Positions 1-8,639 are shown, numbered from the stretch's first letter. The stretch is 14,783 bases of DNA from Bacillota bacterium (GCA_021820645.1 JAKADJ010000025.1:1-14783); one strand, 5' to 3'. A program made the numbers and translations. The notes: generated by a model not told the origin, from the sequence alone.

Positions 1-713
1 GGCACGTCCGGGCGTAGACTTTGGACCGTTGGGGCCACATCTTGAAGATGCTTAATCGCCACTCCAATGGCACTTTCCCCTTCGAACGGGAGACGCCCGG
101 TCAGCATTTCAAATAGCACGACCCCCAAAGAGTAGAGATCGGACTGGGGCCCCACAATCTTGCCGCGCGCCTGCTCGGGGCTCAAGTACTGCACGGTACC
201 CAGCATGGATCCCGTGTGCACTAAGGTGCCCGAGGTTGCAGCATAAGCAATCCCGAAGTCCGTCACCTTACCGGTGCCGTCTTCGGCTAAAAGAATATTT
301 TGCGGTTTAATGTCTCGATGGACGACTTTTTTACCATGAGCGGCTTCCAGACCCGCCGCGACTTGGTCCACAATATCGAGCGCTTCCATCACCGGCAACG
401 GAGCCTCGCGGTCAATTTTACTCCGCAACGGTTCACCCGCCACAAGTTCCATCACCATGTAGTGGACGTCTGGCTCTTCTCGGCCAACGTCATACACTTG
501 CACAATATGCCGGTTTACCAAAGATGCGGCCGAGCGTGCCTCTTGATCGAAGCGTCTCACCACTTCTTCATTTTCAGCCCATTGATGCTTCAAAATTTTC
601 ACGGCGACCAGTCGATTCAGCGTCAAGTCGCGGGCCCGATAAACTAACGACATCCCACCGGTCCCAATGCGCTCGAGAACCTCGTACCGGCCTCCTAATA
701 TTTTACCGACCAT
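1..713 (-). CDS. prkC: Serine/threonine protein kinase (PrkC/PknB type), N-terminal part, runs off the window
   Basis: Eukaryotic-type (Hanks) kinase that phosphorylates proteins on Ser/Thr. In Firmicutes this gene is the partner of the PP2C phosphatase and usually continues into a membrane helix and extracellular PASTA repeats that sense cell wall fragments; only about 237 residues of the kinase domain are visible, so the PASTA part cannot be confirmed. Visible motifs: glycine-rich loop GTGGMSLVY (residues 17-25), VAVK with ATP-binding Lys39, catalytic loop HRDIKPQN (132-139; Asp134, Asn139), DFG (152-154), activation segment with GTVQYLSPEQ (172-181), and SDLYSLGVVLFEMLTGRLPF (191-210). All residues needed for activity are present. 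The ATG at 713 overlaps the end of the phosphatase gene by 11 nt and has an AGGTGA ribosome binding site 5 nt upstream inside that gene, so the two are translationally coupled. Confidence 0.96.
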   Translation of the reverse strand, partial: MVGKILGGRYEVLERIGTGGMSLVYRARDLTLNRLVAVKILKHQWAENEEVVRRFDQEARSAASLVNRHIVQVYDVGREEPDVHYMVMELVAGEPLRSKIDREAPLPVMEALDIVDQVAAGLEAAHGKKVVHRDIKPQNILLAEDGTGKVTDFGIAYAATSGTLVHTGSMLGTVQYLSPEQARGKIVGPQSDLYSLGVVLFEMLTGRLPFEGESAIGVAIKHLQDVAPTVQSLRPDV

Positions 714-1479
714 CGGGATCACCTACATCCTGCATGACTTCCGCGAGCACCACGGTGATGTTGTCCGGTCCCCCTGAGGTCAGTGCAGCGGTCACAAGCT
801 CTTCGACTAATTCTTGCCCGCTAAAGCACCGACTTAAACGAAAAATCTCATCCTCCGTCACAACGGACGAAAGCCCATCGGTACAAAGCAACAATCGATC
901 CTGGGGATCCCAGGCCAAATCCGCGACGTCGACCCGAATTTTGTCAAAGTTCCCCACCGATCGTGTCAAGACATGCCGTCGGGGATGGTGCATCGCCTCA
1001 TCGTGGGTCAATGAACCCGCCCGCTCCATTTCTCCCGCCACAGAATGGTCCGTAGTCAACCGCTCAAGCCGATCTGCTACGAGTCGATAGGCTCGAGAGT
1101 CTCCGACATGAGCCAAGAGAACGCGGGTTGGAAACACTACCGCAGTCGTCAATGTCGTACCCATTCCCCTTAGGGTTTCTTCCCCAGACGCCGTTTCGAA
1201 AACCCGGCGATTGGCCATAGACACTGCGGACACTAGACGCGCCGCGTCGCGCACCTCAACCCCCGCGGCATCGTCTAGTGCCTCGACGGCCATGCGACTG
1301 GCTACCCCGCCACTGGGACCTCCACCAACTCCATCTGCCACCGCAATGAGGTACCCGCCAAAATCTACGGGGCGCATCATCCAACTGTCTTCATTACGAA
1401 GACGTACATATCCTTGGTGCGATTTCGCATAGGTCTTTACCGTAGAATCTCCTCCTCGCGTCGGCGCAATTGGCCGCAC
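703..1479 (-). CDS. prpC: PP2C-family Ser/Thr protein phosphatase (PrpC/Stp)
   Basis: Metal-dependent phosphatase that reverses the action of the kinase encoded directly downstream. The single PP2C domain fills the protein: RLRNED (26-31), VADGVGGG (47-54), GMGTTLT (105-111), VGDSRAY (125-131), LTTDHS (141-146), LTRSVG (171-176), CTDGLS (199-204) and GGPDNITVV (236-244). The metal-binding aspartates (Asp31, Asp49, Asp201, Asp239) are present. No membrane segment, so it is cytoplasmic. The start is uncertain. The only standard in-frame start upstream of the domain is GTG at 1479, which gives 258 residues and a 43-nt overlap with rlmN. Family members normally begin right before the KTxxKSxxG segment, which here is residue 14-15, where the codons are ACG and GTA behind a perfect AGGAGG. 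I keep GTG 1479 as the conservative choice. Confidence 0.95.
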   Translation of the reverse strand: MRPIAPTRGGDSTVKTYAKSHQGYVRLRNEDSWMMRPVDFGGYLIAVADGVGGGPSGGVASRMAVEALDDAAGVEVRDAARLVSAVSMANRRVFETASGEETLRGMGTTLTTAVVFPTRVLLAHVGDSRAYRLVADRLERLTTDHSVAGEMERAGSLTHDEAMHHPRRHVLTRSVGNFDKIRVDVADLAWDPQDRLLLCTDGLSSVVTEDEIFRLSRCFSGQELVEELVTAALTSGGPDNITVVLAEVMQDVGDPDGR

Positions 1480-2489
1480 GCGGCATCAATCTCTTGACCT
1501 AGTTCTTTTCGTATCGTACAGGAAATTCCTTGTTCTTGCACTATTTGTAGAAACCTGCGGACCCGATTCATGGGTGAGGGTTGAAACGGATGCTCATCGA
1601 CCGGATTCCATGGAATAAGATTGACGTGGCAGGGAAAGCCACTCAGGAGTTGAACCAATTGGTCTGCCATCACCGGCGAGTCGTTGATGCCATCCAACAT
1701 AAGGTATTCAAACGTAACCCGCCGTCCCGTAGCGTGGCTATAGTGGCGACATGCTGGCATGAGCTTCTCCAAGGGATATGCCTTATTAATCGGCATTAAC
1801 GACAACCTTAAAGCATCCGTAGGGGCATGCAGGGAGACCGCCAAGGTCACCGGAATTCCTTCATCGGCCAGGCGGTAGATTGCCGGCACTAATCCGCTAG
1901 TGGAGACTGTAACATGTCGATAACTCAACCCTAGACCACGCGGTTCATGCAACAGTCGCATAAATTTGACCATGGCTTCGTAATTGTCCATAGGCTCTCC
2001 GATCCCCATGAGGTCCACGCGGCTCACATGAGCCCCGCGGGACTCCAAGATTTTCTGGGCATAGCCAACCTGGTCTAAAAGTTCACCAGCCGTCAAATTA
2101 CGCTTACGGCCCAATATTCCCGATGCACAAAAATGACACCCCATGTTACACCCCACCTGGGAGGACACACACACGCTATACCCGTAGGGATGCGGTAATA
2201 ATACCGTTTCGACTTGATTGCCATCGGCGAGTCGCAACAACAATTTCGTGGTACTGTCGGTGGCCACTTGGGTATGCATGGCTTTTACCCGCGTAAATGG
2301 AGCGATGTCGGACATTTTTTGTTGAAGGCTCTTGGGCCACACCGTCAGTTCCTCATAGGACTGAGCGTGGTGTCGCCAAATCCACTCGAACAACTGGTGC
2401 CCACGAAAACGTGGTTCCTCCAGTTCGACAAACATGCTCGACAATTCGAGCGGATCCATCGACAGAACATCATATGACTCTCGGTCCAT
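1437..2489 (-). CDS. rlmN: Dual-specificity 23S rRNA (A2503-C2) / tRNA (A37-C2) methyltransferase RlmN
   Basis: Radical-SAM enzyme that adds a methyl group to C2 of A2503 in 23S rRNA, in the peptidyl transferase centre, and to A37 of some tRNAs. At 350 residues it has the usual family length. The 4Fe-4S motif CNMGCHFC has cysteines 114, 118 and 121. The two mechanistic cysteines of the family are also present: Cys107 in VCVSSQVGC (E. coli Cys118 position) and Cys338 in DAACGQL (E. coli Cys355 position). GIGEPMDNY (163-170 region) is the SAM-binding GEP motif and AVSLHAP (217-223) is typical. RlmN rather than Cfr is inferred from the housekeeping operon context. The ATG follows the rsmB stop codon with no gap (TAGATG). 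An AGGGGAG site lies about 10 nt upstream inside rsmB, so translation is coupled. Confidence 0.97.
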   Translation of the reverse strand: MDRESYDVLSMDPLELSSMFVELEEPRFRGHQLFEWIWRHHAQSYEELTVWPKSLQQKMSDIAPFTRVKAMHTQVATDSTTKLLLRLADGNQVETVLLPHPYGYSVCVSSQVGCNMGCHFCASGILGRKRNLTAGELLDQVGYAQKILESRGAHVSRVDLMGIGEPMDNYEAMVKFMRLLHEPRGLGLSYRHVTVSTSGLVPAIYRLADEGIPVTLAVSLHAPTDALRLSLMPINKAYPLEKLMPACRHYSHATGRRVTFEYLMLDGINDSPVMADQLVQLLSGFPCHVNLIPWNPVDEHPFQPSPMNRVRRFLQIVQEQGISCTIRKELGQEIDAACGQLRRREEEILR

Positions 2490-3815
2490 CTACATCTCAC
2501 TCCCCTCGTCGTAACGTAAACGCGCGATGAAAAATCCATCCATCCCAAATTCTCCAGGGAGGATTGTCAGGGTTCCCGATTCCACATGGGCTCTTAATGC
2601 ATCATGAGGTAGCCAGTCGGCTACCGATTCGCGGTGTACTCCCGGCATCTCATTTTCGATCGCGTCCACCACGTCGATGGTCTCTTCGGGCTCCACCGAG
2701 CATGTACTATAAACGATGACGCCGCCCGGCTTCGCAGCCAAAATCCCCATTTTCAGGAGCTGCACTTGACGAGCGTGATGCCCTTTCAAGTCGCTCGCGC
2801 TTTTGTTCCATCTAGCATCCACCCGCCGCCGTAAAACACCCAGATTACTACACGGCGCGTCCACGAGCACACGGTCAAAACCTCCCAAAGACGCCGTCGT
2901 CGGTCCCAAGGTCGCATCACCACACACTGTTTGCACGTCCTCCGAAAACCCTAATCGCTTAACGTTCCGGCGCAAGAGGTCTAAACGCTCCCGGGATACA
3001 TCCATGGCCACGACGTGACTACGTCCGTGGGTGTATTCGAGAATGTGACCAGTTTTCCCGCCGACCCCCGCAGTCATATCGAGAATCCGCTCTCCAGGAT
3101 GCGGATCCAACACGTAGGTGACGAGCATCCCGCTTTCGTCCTGCACCGTGATCCACCCGCGCTGGAACATCGTCAGGTCCTCGAGCCATACCGAACCCGT
3201 CCCCCGTACAGCCTCTTTAAGATAGGGCGATGCTTCTGCCGCCACGCCCGCCTCCGATAGGGCCCGAACCACTTCTTCACGCCCTACTTTATCGAGATTA
3301 ATTCGTAAGGTCAAAGGAGGAATCTGATTATTGGCCGCTAAAATCTCCGGAAGCTTCTTACCAAAACGTCGTCCCCAGCGCTCTACTAACCAATCCGGAT
3401 GGGAATATTGTTCGGCCATCGACAAGTTATGCGGGTCATACAATTGTCCTCGACGCAACACCGCATTAACCAAGCGTGTCGCCTTCGGCTGCACAACTTT
3501 GGTCTGCTCCACTGCCGCATTGACTACAGCATAGGATGGAATTCTGTCCAAAAACCGTAGTTGAAAAAATCCCATCCGAAGAATGTCTGCCACGTCAGGT
3601 TCTAATGGATTTTTGGCAAAGTTCCGGATGATTCCATCCAAAAGTCTCCGGTGACGTAACACTCCATAGACCAACTGGGTGAGTAACGCCCGGTCCTTGG
3701 GATCTAAAGAATGTGCACGATGCGACTCGGCTAAGCTTTCTGCCACCGGCTGGCCCACCCGCACACGTCGGAGAACTTTTAAAGCTTCTTCGCGAGATAC
3801 CCCCACTCCGCTCAT
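2490..3815 (-). CDS. rsmB: 16S rRNA (cytosine-967 C5)-methyltransferase RsmB (Sun/Fmu)
   Basis: Methylates C967 of 16S rRNA using SAM. With the start at 3815 it has 441 residues, the normal length. The N-terminal NusB-like RNA-binding domain spans about residues 5-130, and the Rossmann methyltransferase domain follows. SAM motif I reads LDMTAGVGGKTGH (about 245-257) rather than the more usual DACAAPGGKT. The two catalytic cysteines are Cys322 in VDAPCSNLG and Cys372 in YSTCSVEPEE, and GVLRRRVDARW follows as in the family. Start choice: the frame stays open 42 nt further upstream inside fmt, but ATG 3815 overlaps the fmt stop as ATGA and has AGGAG 8 nt upstream, and the protein then begins directly with the NusB domain (SREEALKVL). 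This ATGA overlap means coupled translation with fmt. Confidence 0.95.
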   Translation of the reverse strand: MSGVGVSREEALKVLRRVRVGQPVAESLAESHRAHSLDPKDRALLTQLVYGVLRHRRLLDGIIRNFAKNPLEPDVADILRMGFFQLRFLDRIPSYAVVNAAVEQTKVVQPKATRLVNAVLRRGQLYDPHNLSMAEQYSHPDWLVERWGRRFGKKLPEILAANNQIPPLTLRINLDKVGREEVVRALSEAGVAAEASPYLKEAVRGTGSVWLEDLTMFQRGWITVQDESGMLVTYVLDPHPGERILDMTAGVGGKTGHILEYTHGRSHVVAMDVSRERLDLLRRNVKRLGFSEDVQTVCGDATLGPTTASLGGFDRVLVDAPCSNLGVLRRRVDARWNKSASDLKGHHARQVQLLKMGILAAKPGGVIVYSTCSVEPEETIDVVDAIENEMPGVHRESVADWLPHDALRAHVESGTLTILPGEFGMDGFFIARLRYDEGSEM

Positions 3816-4735
3816 GTAAAGCACTCCTGTTCCCGGAATCTCGCACCACGGGCCCACTCCAATCCTGACATTGCCCGTTTCCCCTCAGGTTTAACCAAAT
3901 GAATTCGTAAGGATCCCGACGAGGTGCCTACCATCGGTCCGTGTCGGTCCAAACCCAACTGTCCTGGCAACAGGTCAGCCGAGGATCCTGCCTCTGCTGA
4001 TAAGATCTGCAACCGTTTCCCACGAAACATAGTATAAGCGGACGGGCTCGGGGTCATGCTGCGAATCAGTCTCCCGATAGTTAAAGCGTCCATTTGCCAT
4101 GAAATCTTCGCGTCTTCTGCGGTGAACTTAGGAGCTTTTGTAGCCCCTGTGGTCTCTTGAGGCACAGGGTCAAGCTTTCCCGCGGTGATAGCTGGGATCG
4201 AATCCACGAGTAAATCCCGGCCTGTACGTGCCAAAACCTCGGTCAATTGACCGAGGTCCCAGTCAGGTCTAATCACCACTGGACGCCGAGCGTATACGGG
4301 ACCCGTATCAATCCCAGAATCCATCGCCATTAACGTAACCCCAGTGCAGGAATCCCCCGCTCGAATGGCCCATGCAATAGGGTTCGGGCCTCGCCAGCGA
4401 GGCAACAGCGATGCATGGACATTAAGGGCCGCAATACGCGGCAAATTCAAGGCCCATGGCGCCAGGATCTTTCCGTAGGCAGCCGTTACCAACAGATCAG
4501 GTTGAAATGCCTCCCACGTCGCTCGCTGCTCCTTGAGTAATGTCGGGCGGTCTACGGCCACATCATGTTCGTCTGCCCAACGAGCGACGGCAGACGACAC
4601 AAGTCGATAACCCCGGCCAACGGGTGCGTCCGGCTGGGTTACCACCCGAAGTGTGACATTCGACAGCTGCGCTAGTCCATCCAAAATCACCACGGCGTAA
4701 TGAGGAGTGCCCATGAATAAGATCTTCAGGGACAT
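3812..4735 (-). CDS. fmt: Methionyl-tRNA formyltransferase
   Basis: Transfers the formyl group of 10-formyl-tetrahydrofolate to Met-tRNA(fMet), making the initiator tRNA. The 307 residues match the family. The N-terminal Rossmann part starts MSLKILFMGTPHYA. The catalytic triad of the formyltransferase fold is visible: Asn105 and His107 in LNVHASLLPRWRG, and Asp143 in MDSGIDTG (E. coli Asn106, His108, Asp144). The C-terminal OB-like domain begins near residue 205 with AEDAKISW. The open frame extends to 4777 inside def, but the canonical N terminus starts at ATG 4735, one base after the def stop. The ribosome binding site there is weak, so initiation probably depends on coupling with def. Fmt and Def act at opposite ends of the same cycle: formylation before initiation and deformylation afterwards. 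Confidence 0.96.
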   Translation of the reverse strand: MSLKILFMGTPHYAVVILDGLAQLSNVTLRVVTQPDAPVGRGYRLVSSAVARWADEHDVAVDRPTLLKEQRATWEAFQPDLLVTAAYGKILAPWALNLPRIAALNVHASLLPRWRGPNPIAWAIRAGDSCTGVTLMAMDSGIDTGPVYARRPVVIRPDWDLGQLTEVLARTGRDLLVDSIPAITAGKLDPVPQETTGATKAPKFTAEDAKISWQMDALTIGRLIRSMTPSPSAYTMFRGKRLQILSAEAGSSADLLPGQLGLDRHGPMVGTSSGSLRIHLVKPEGKRAMSGLEWARGARFREQECFT

Positions 4736-4736
4736 C

Positions 4737-5222
4737 TTAGTCCAACACCACTTCGTTGCGTTCAGCAACTTCTTCATCGCTCAAAATACGTATGGCGCGG
4801 TCCGTAAATAAGATTCCATCCAAATGGTCTATCTCATGTTGTAAGCAACGTGCTAAAAGGCCCTCGGCATCTATCCAAATTCGACGCCCACTACGATCAA
4901 GACCAGTAACCTGTATCGTCGCGAATCGCTCCACTTCACCGACGACATCCGGAATGGACAAACACGCTTCCATCCCCAACTGGCTTCCCGAAGCATGGAC
5001 CAATTCGGGGTTCACGAGGGAAACTAAACCATCGCCCACATCCACCACGACAATACGCTTAGAGACCCCTACCTGTGGAGCGGCTAGGCCCACACCAGAT
5101 TCCCGATACATAGCTTGCGCCATCTCATCGATGAGGGTTTGAACCGACTTCTTAACCGATTTGACCGGCTTCGCTTTCCGGCGCAATACTTGGTCGCCCA
5201 CCAAACAAATTTGCAGCATCAT
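4737..5222 (-). CDS. def: Peptide deformylase
   Basis: Metalloenzyme that removes the N-formyl group from nascent proteins. The 161 residues contain the three family motifs: GVGLAAPQ (43-50), EACLSIP (85-91) and QHEIDHLDG (128-136). Metal ligands are Cys87, His129 and His133, and the catalytic base is Glu130. Motif 2 normally reads EGCLS; here the glycine is alanine, a conservative change next to the metal-binding cysteine. Two tandem ATG codons occur at 5222 and 5219. GAAGGAG ends 7 nt before the first, which supports 5222. The gene follows priA after 20 nt and is followed by fmt after one base. Confidence 0.97.
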   Translation of the reverse strand: MMLQICLVGDQVLRRKAKPVKSVKKSVQTLIDEMAQAMYRESGVGLAAPQVGVSKRIVVVDVGDGLVSLVNPELVHASGSQLGMEACLSIPDVVGEVERFATIQVTGLDRSGRRIWIDAEGLLARCLQHEIDHLDGILFTDRAIRILSDEEVAERNEVVLD

Positions 5223-5242
5223 ACGTCGACTCCTTCAAAAAA

Positions 5243-7399
5243 CTACAGCATCATATATGGATCCGTGGTAATGCGCACATCCGGGAAATTATCGCGCACT
5301 CCCACCAAGAGACCCGCTGCGGCCTGTTGGTTCAGCACATCCACCTTAACTAATATATGATACCGGAAATGGTTCCTAATTTTCAATAAGGGTGCGGGCG
5401 TTGGGCCCATGACCTGCGCTTGGATGTCGGCCATGAGTTCTGTCACATAGGCAGCAACCTCCCCGGCTCGAGTCGCTGCACGCTCGCGAGCCGGGTCTTC
5501 AACCTCCAAAAGCCATAGCACTCCATAAGGCGGATAACGCAATTCATGACGCAAATGGAGTTCCTCTTCAAAAAATCGGTCCACGTTCTGGGTTACCGCA
5601 TGTTGGATTGCGTAATGCTCAGGATTATACGTCTGGACTACAACACGTCCTGGGACGTCACCCCGGCCCGCCCTTCCCGCCGCCTGGACTAACAGCTGAA
5701 AAGTTCGTTCGCCCGAACGAAAATCTGGAAAATGAAGCGACATATCTGCCGCAACGATGCCCACTACGCTGACCCTGGGAAAATCCATCCCCTTGGCTAT
5801 CATTTGAGTCCCCACTAAAACGTCCGCACCGCCACCAAGAAATGTTTCATAAAGCTGTGCATAGCTGTCTCGGGTTTTTAGACTGTCACGGTCGGCACGC
5901 ACAACTCGAGCATCTGGCCAGGTTTTTTGCACCTCCAGAACTACCCGTTCCGTACCGGCACCGAAGTGGCGAATTTTTTGGCTCTGGCAGTGTGGGCACT
6001 TCGTGGGAACGGCTCCTATGTAGTCGCAGTAGTGACAGATCAAACGATCGTGGTCTTGGTGGTAGGTGAGCGTGACCGCACAATGAGGGCAGTCCAATGT
6101 TTGGCCACAGGAACGGCACAGGATGAACGTCGAAAACCCGCGACGATTCAGAAATAGCAACACCTGCTGACCATGCCCCAAGGCCTCATCCATCGCCTCC
6201 ACTAAGGCGCGACTGAAAATGCCGCGATTCCCGCCTGCAAGCTCCTCGCGCATGTCCACCACCCGCACTTCGGGTAGTTTTCGCTCGAGCACGCGACTCG
6301 GCAACCGGAGCCATCCGAACTGTCCTTGGCGTGCCGCCCATCCCGATTCAACGCTCGGAGTGGCCGAACCGACAATTACGGTAGCCCCAACCCGCTCGGC
6401 ACGCCAAAGAGCCACCTCCCGAGCATGATAACTCGGATGTTCCTCTTGCTTGTAAGTGGTTTCTTGTTCCTCGTCCAGCACAACCAGACGCAGTCGTGAA
6501 AAAGGGAGGAACACTCCAGAGCGTGCGGCGATCACCACCGCTGGTACGGGTTGGCGTATATTAAACCAAATCCGAACCCGTTGGCGGTCGGTAAGACCCG
6601 AGTGCCACACATAGACTCCATGCGTAAATCGGTCCGAGAATCGTTGCAACGTCTGCGGCGTCAAGGCAATCTCCGGAATCAGGACCAACGCCTGACCGCC
6701 ATCGCGTAGGACCTTTTCAATCACCTCGAGATATACTTCGGTCTTGCCGGATCCCGTAACTCCCTCTAAGAGCCAGCCCGTACGCGATCCGGAGAGGATG
6801 TCCTGGATGACCGCCGTTTGATCCGCATTTAGGGGGTATTGCCTCGGGTTGAATTGAACCGGACGCGGTCCATCATAATGTTCGGATACGACGGTTCCCT
6901 CTGCCACCAGGGCCCGTAGCGCGGTGGAGGCTTTGTCACCGACACCGTCGCGAATCTCGAGAATCGTGGCCATGGGGTTCTCCGCTAACCATTCCCACAA
7001 GACCTGTTTGGCGGAACTACGGCCTTGCCGCATCTTTGCTACTCGATAATGCCATTGCGTGGCCGGCGCTACACCGCGCCGGATTCCGCGGGGAATCATC
7101 GCACGAATCGCTTGCGGTAGGTAGCAGACATAATACTCTGCCATCCATTGCGCTAATTCGATCATTTCAGGCCCTAATACCGGGATACTGTCTACCGGCC
7201 CGATAATAGCTTTGAGGGCACGATCGGATGACACACCATCCATAATCCGGAGCACAATCCCAACCGCTTCAGACCGGCCTAAAGGTACTCGAACCCGAGA
7301 CCCGATCTCGACATTGTGGACGCTCGACGGCAACTCATAGGATAGCGTCCGATCCAATCCTCGAACGGCTCGGTCAATCACCACATCCGCGATTTTCAT
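5243..7399 (-). CDS. priA: Primosomal protein N' (replication restart helicase PriA)
   Basis: 3'-5' superfamily 2 DNA helicase that recognises stalled forks and reloads the replisome. The 718 residues show the PriA order: N-terminal DNA 3'-end-binding domain (about 1-105), winged-helix region (about 115-180), helicase lobe 1 with Walker A GVTGSGKT (213-220), Walker B VVLDEEQ (306-312), GSATPS (344-349), a zinc-binding insert with eight cysteines (428, 431, 437, 440, 455, 458, 468, 471), then GTQMIAKGMDFP (530-541) and QAAGRAGRG (572-580). The usual DEEH box is DEEQ here. ATG 7399 has GGTGGG upstream and gives the normal N terminus (MKIADVVIDRAV). The gene lies 42 nt after coaBC with no terminator between them. 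Confidence 0.97.
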   Translation of the reverse strand: MKIADVVIDRAVRGLDRTLSYELPSSVHNVEIGSRVRVPLGRSEAVGIVLRIMDGVSSDRALKAIIGPVDSIPVLGPEMIELAQWMAEYYVCYLPQAIRAMIPRGIRRGVAPATQWHYRVAKMRQGRSSAKQVLWEWLAENPMATILEIRDGVGDKASTALRALVAEGTVVSEHYDGPRPVQFNPRQYPLNADQTAVIQDILSGSRTGWLLEGVTGSGKTEVYLEVIEKVLRDGGQALVLIPEIALTPQTLQRFSDRFTHGVYVWHSGLTDRQRVRIWFNIRQPVPAVVIAARSGVFLPFSRLRLVVLDEEQETTYKQEEHPSYHAREVALWRAERVGATVIVGSATPSVESGWAARQGQFGWLRLPSRVLERKLPEVRVVDMREELAGGNRGIFSRALVEAMDEALGHGQQVLLFLNRRGFSTFILCRSCGQTLDCPHCAVTLTYHQDHDRLICHYCDYIGAVPTKCPHCQSQKIRHFGAGTERVVLEVQKTWPDARVVRADRDSLKTRDSYAQLYETFLGGGADVLVGTQMIAKGMDFPRVSVVGIVAADMSLHFPDFRSGERTFQLLVQAAGRAGRGDVPGRVVVQTYNPEHYAIQHAVTQNVDRFFEEELHLRHELRYPPYGVLWLLEVEDPARERAATRAGEVAAYVTELMADIQAQVMGPTPAPLLKIRNHFRYHILVKVDVLNQQAAAGLLVGVRDNFPDVRITTDPYMML

Positions 7400-7441
7400 C
7401 CGTCAGACCCACCAAGCACGCTTCCTTGCAAAGCTCTTAAG

Positions 7442-8638
7442 TCATCGCCCATAGCGATCACGGTAGAGACGATCGATGTAGTCCCATATTAACGGCACCG
7501 CTTCCGTTTTGGTGCGGGCTTCTACCGCCTGGTGTCCCCCGTCCGAACTCACCAACTCGGCTGCATAGGCGCCCACACCGAACCCTTCAGAACGTCCCAC
7601 CCGATTGGCCACCACCAGATCCAAGTGCTTCTTAGCCAACTTGCGACGCGCGGACTCCAGAACCGTATCGGTTTCTGCGGCAAATCCCACCAAAAATTTT
7701 TGTCCCTGGTAGCGATCTCCAATTTCTTGAAGAATATCTGGGTTCAACTCCATCGCCCACATGAGCCCGATGGTCTCTTTGTGCATCTTTGTTGGCGCAG
7801 ACATTTTCGGTTTAAAGTCAGAAATGGCGGCACTAGACACATAAATCTCAGATTCGTCGATATGTTCCCATACCGCTTGGCGCATATCGTCGGCACTAAC
7901 CACGGCCACCCGTTTGATCCTTTCCGGAAGTGGGCCAAACTGGTCCCCACGGGGACCATGAATATAGGTGACCTCCGCCCCCCGGTAGGCCGCCTCTTCA
8001 GCTAACAAAAATCCCATGCGGCCTGTCGAGGGGTTCGTCAGGGCGCGTACCGGATCAAAATGTTCCCAGGTCGAGCCACCCGTAATCAATACGCGTCGTC
8101 CCTCTAATTGATGGGCATTTATGTGTTCGATTTCGCCAACCAAAATTTCAAGCTCGACCAGACGTCCGAGCCCCTCCGCTCCCGATGCCAAGTGGCCCTC
8201 TACCGGCCCGCAGAAAAACACCCCATCCTGCCGCAGAGTTTGACAATGAGCCTGGGTCCGGGGGTGTGCCCACATGGCAGGCTCCATCGCCGGAGCCACA
8301 ATGACAGGACCCTTAAAACTGAAATAGGTCAAACATAGCAAGTCCGTAGCCTGACCTCCCGAAAGTCGCGACAACACACCGAGGGTCGCCGGAACCACGA
8401 CCAATACCTCGGCCCATTTGGCAAGCTGTACATGAGAAATCGGTCCCATTGGTTGGTCTGAGGTTTCTATTCCGACCGCGCGCTGCGACAGCGCCTCAAA
8501 CGTTAAAGGGGCAACAAATTGTGTAGCGCCCGGCGTCAGCAAAACCTGAACCTGGTGTCCACGTTGTACCAACGTCGAGACGAGTGCTGCAACTTTATAC
8601 GCAGCCACGCCACCACTGACGCCCACGATAATGCGCAT
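7442..8638 (-). CDS. coaBC: Bifunctional phosphopantothenoylcysteine decarboxylase / phosphopantothenate-cysteine ligase
   Basis: Catalyses two steps of coenzyme A synthesis: CoaB joins cysteine to 4'-phosphopantothenate and CoaC, a flavoprotein, decarboxylates the product. At 398 residues both domains are complete. CoaC (about 1-175): GVSGGVAAYK (6-15), catalytic His69 in ISHVQLAKWA, APAMEPAMW (115-123) and GHLASGAEGLGR (148-159). CoaB (about 180-398): VLITGGST (183-190), DPVRALTNPSTGRMG (195-209), SSAAISDFKP (268-277), VGFAAET (317-323) and DLVVANRVG (340-348). Two motif positions depart from the E. coli enzyme: the PAMN asparagine is Glu119, and the clamp cysteine (ACG) is Ser152. Similar departures are known in actinobacterial CoaBC. 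ATG 8638 starts one base after the rpoZ stop, with a weak ribosome binding site. Confidence 0.96.
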   Translation of the reverse strand: MRIIVGVSGGVAAYKVAALVSTLVQRGHQVQVLLTPGATQFVAPLTFEALSQRAVGIETSDQPMGPISHVQLAKWAEVLVVVPATLGVLSRLSGGQATDLLCLTYFSFKGPVIVAPAMEPAMWAHPRTQAHCQTLRQDGVFFCGPVEGHLASGAEGLGRLVELEILVGEIEHINAHQLEGRRVLITGGSTWEHFDPVRALTNPSTGRMGFLLAEEAAYRGAEVTYIHGPRGDQFGPLPERIKRVAVVSADDMRQAVWEHIDESEIYVSSAAISDFKPKMSAPTKMHKETIGLMWAMELNPDILQEIGDRYQGQKFLVGFAAETDTVLESARRKLAKKHLDLVVANRVGRSEGFGVGAYAAELVSSDGGHQAVEARTKTEAVPLIWDYIDRLYRDRYGR

Positions 8639-8639
8639 A

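Noticed and set aside
524..1090. Long plus-strand open frame opposite the kinase and phosphatase genes
   Set aside because: Ser/Arg-rich composition, no ribosome binding site and no family; it is the antisense shadow of two firmly identified genes.
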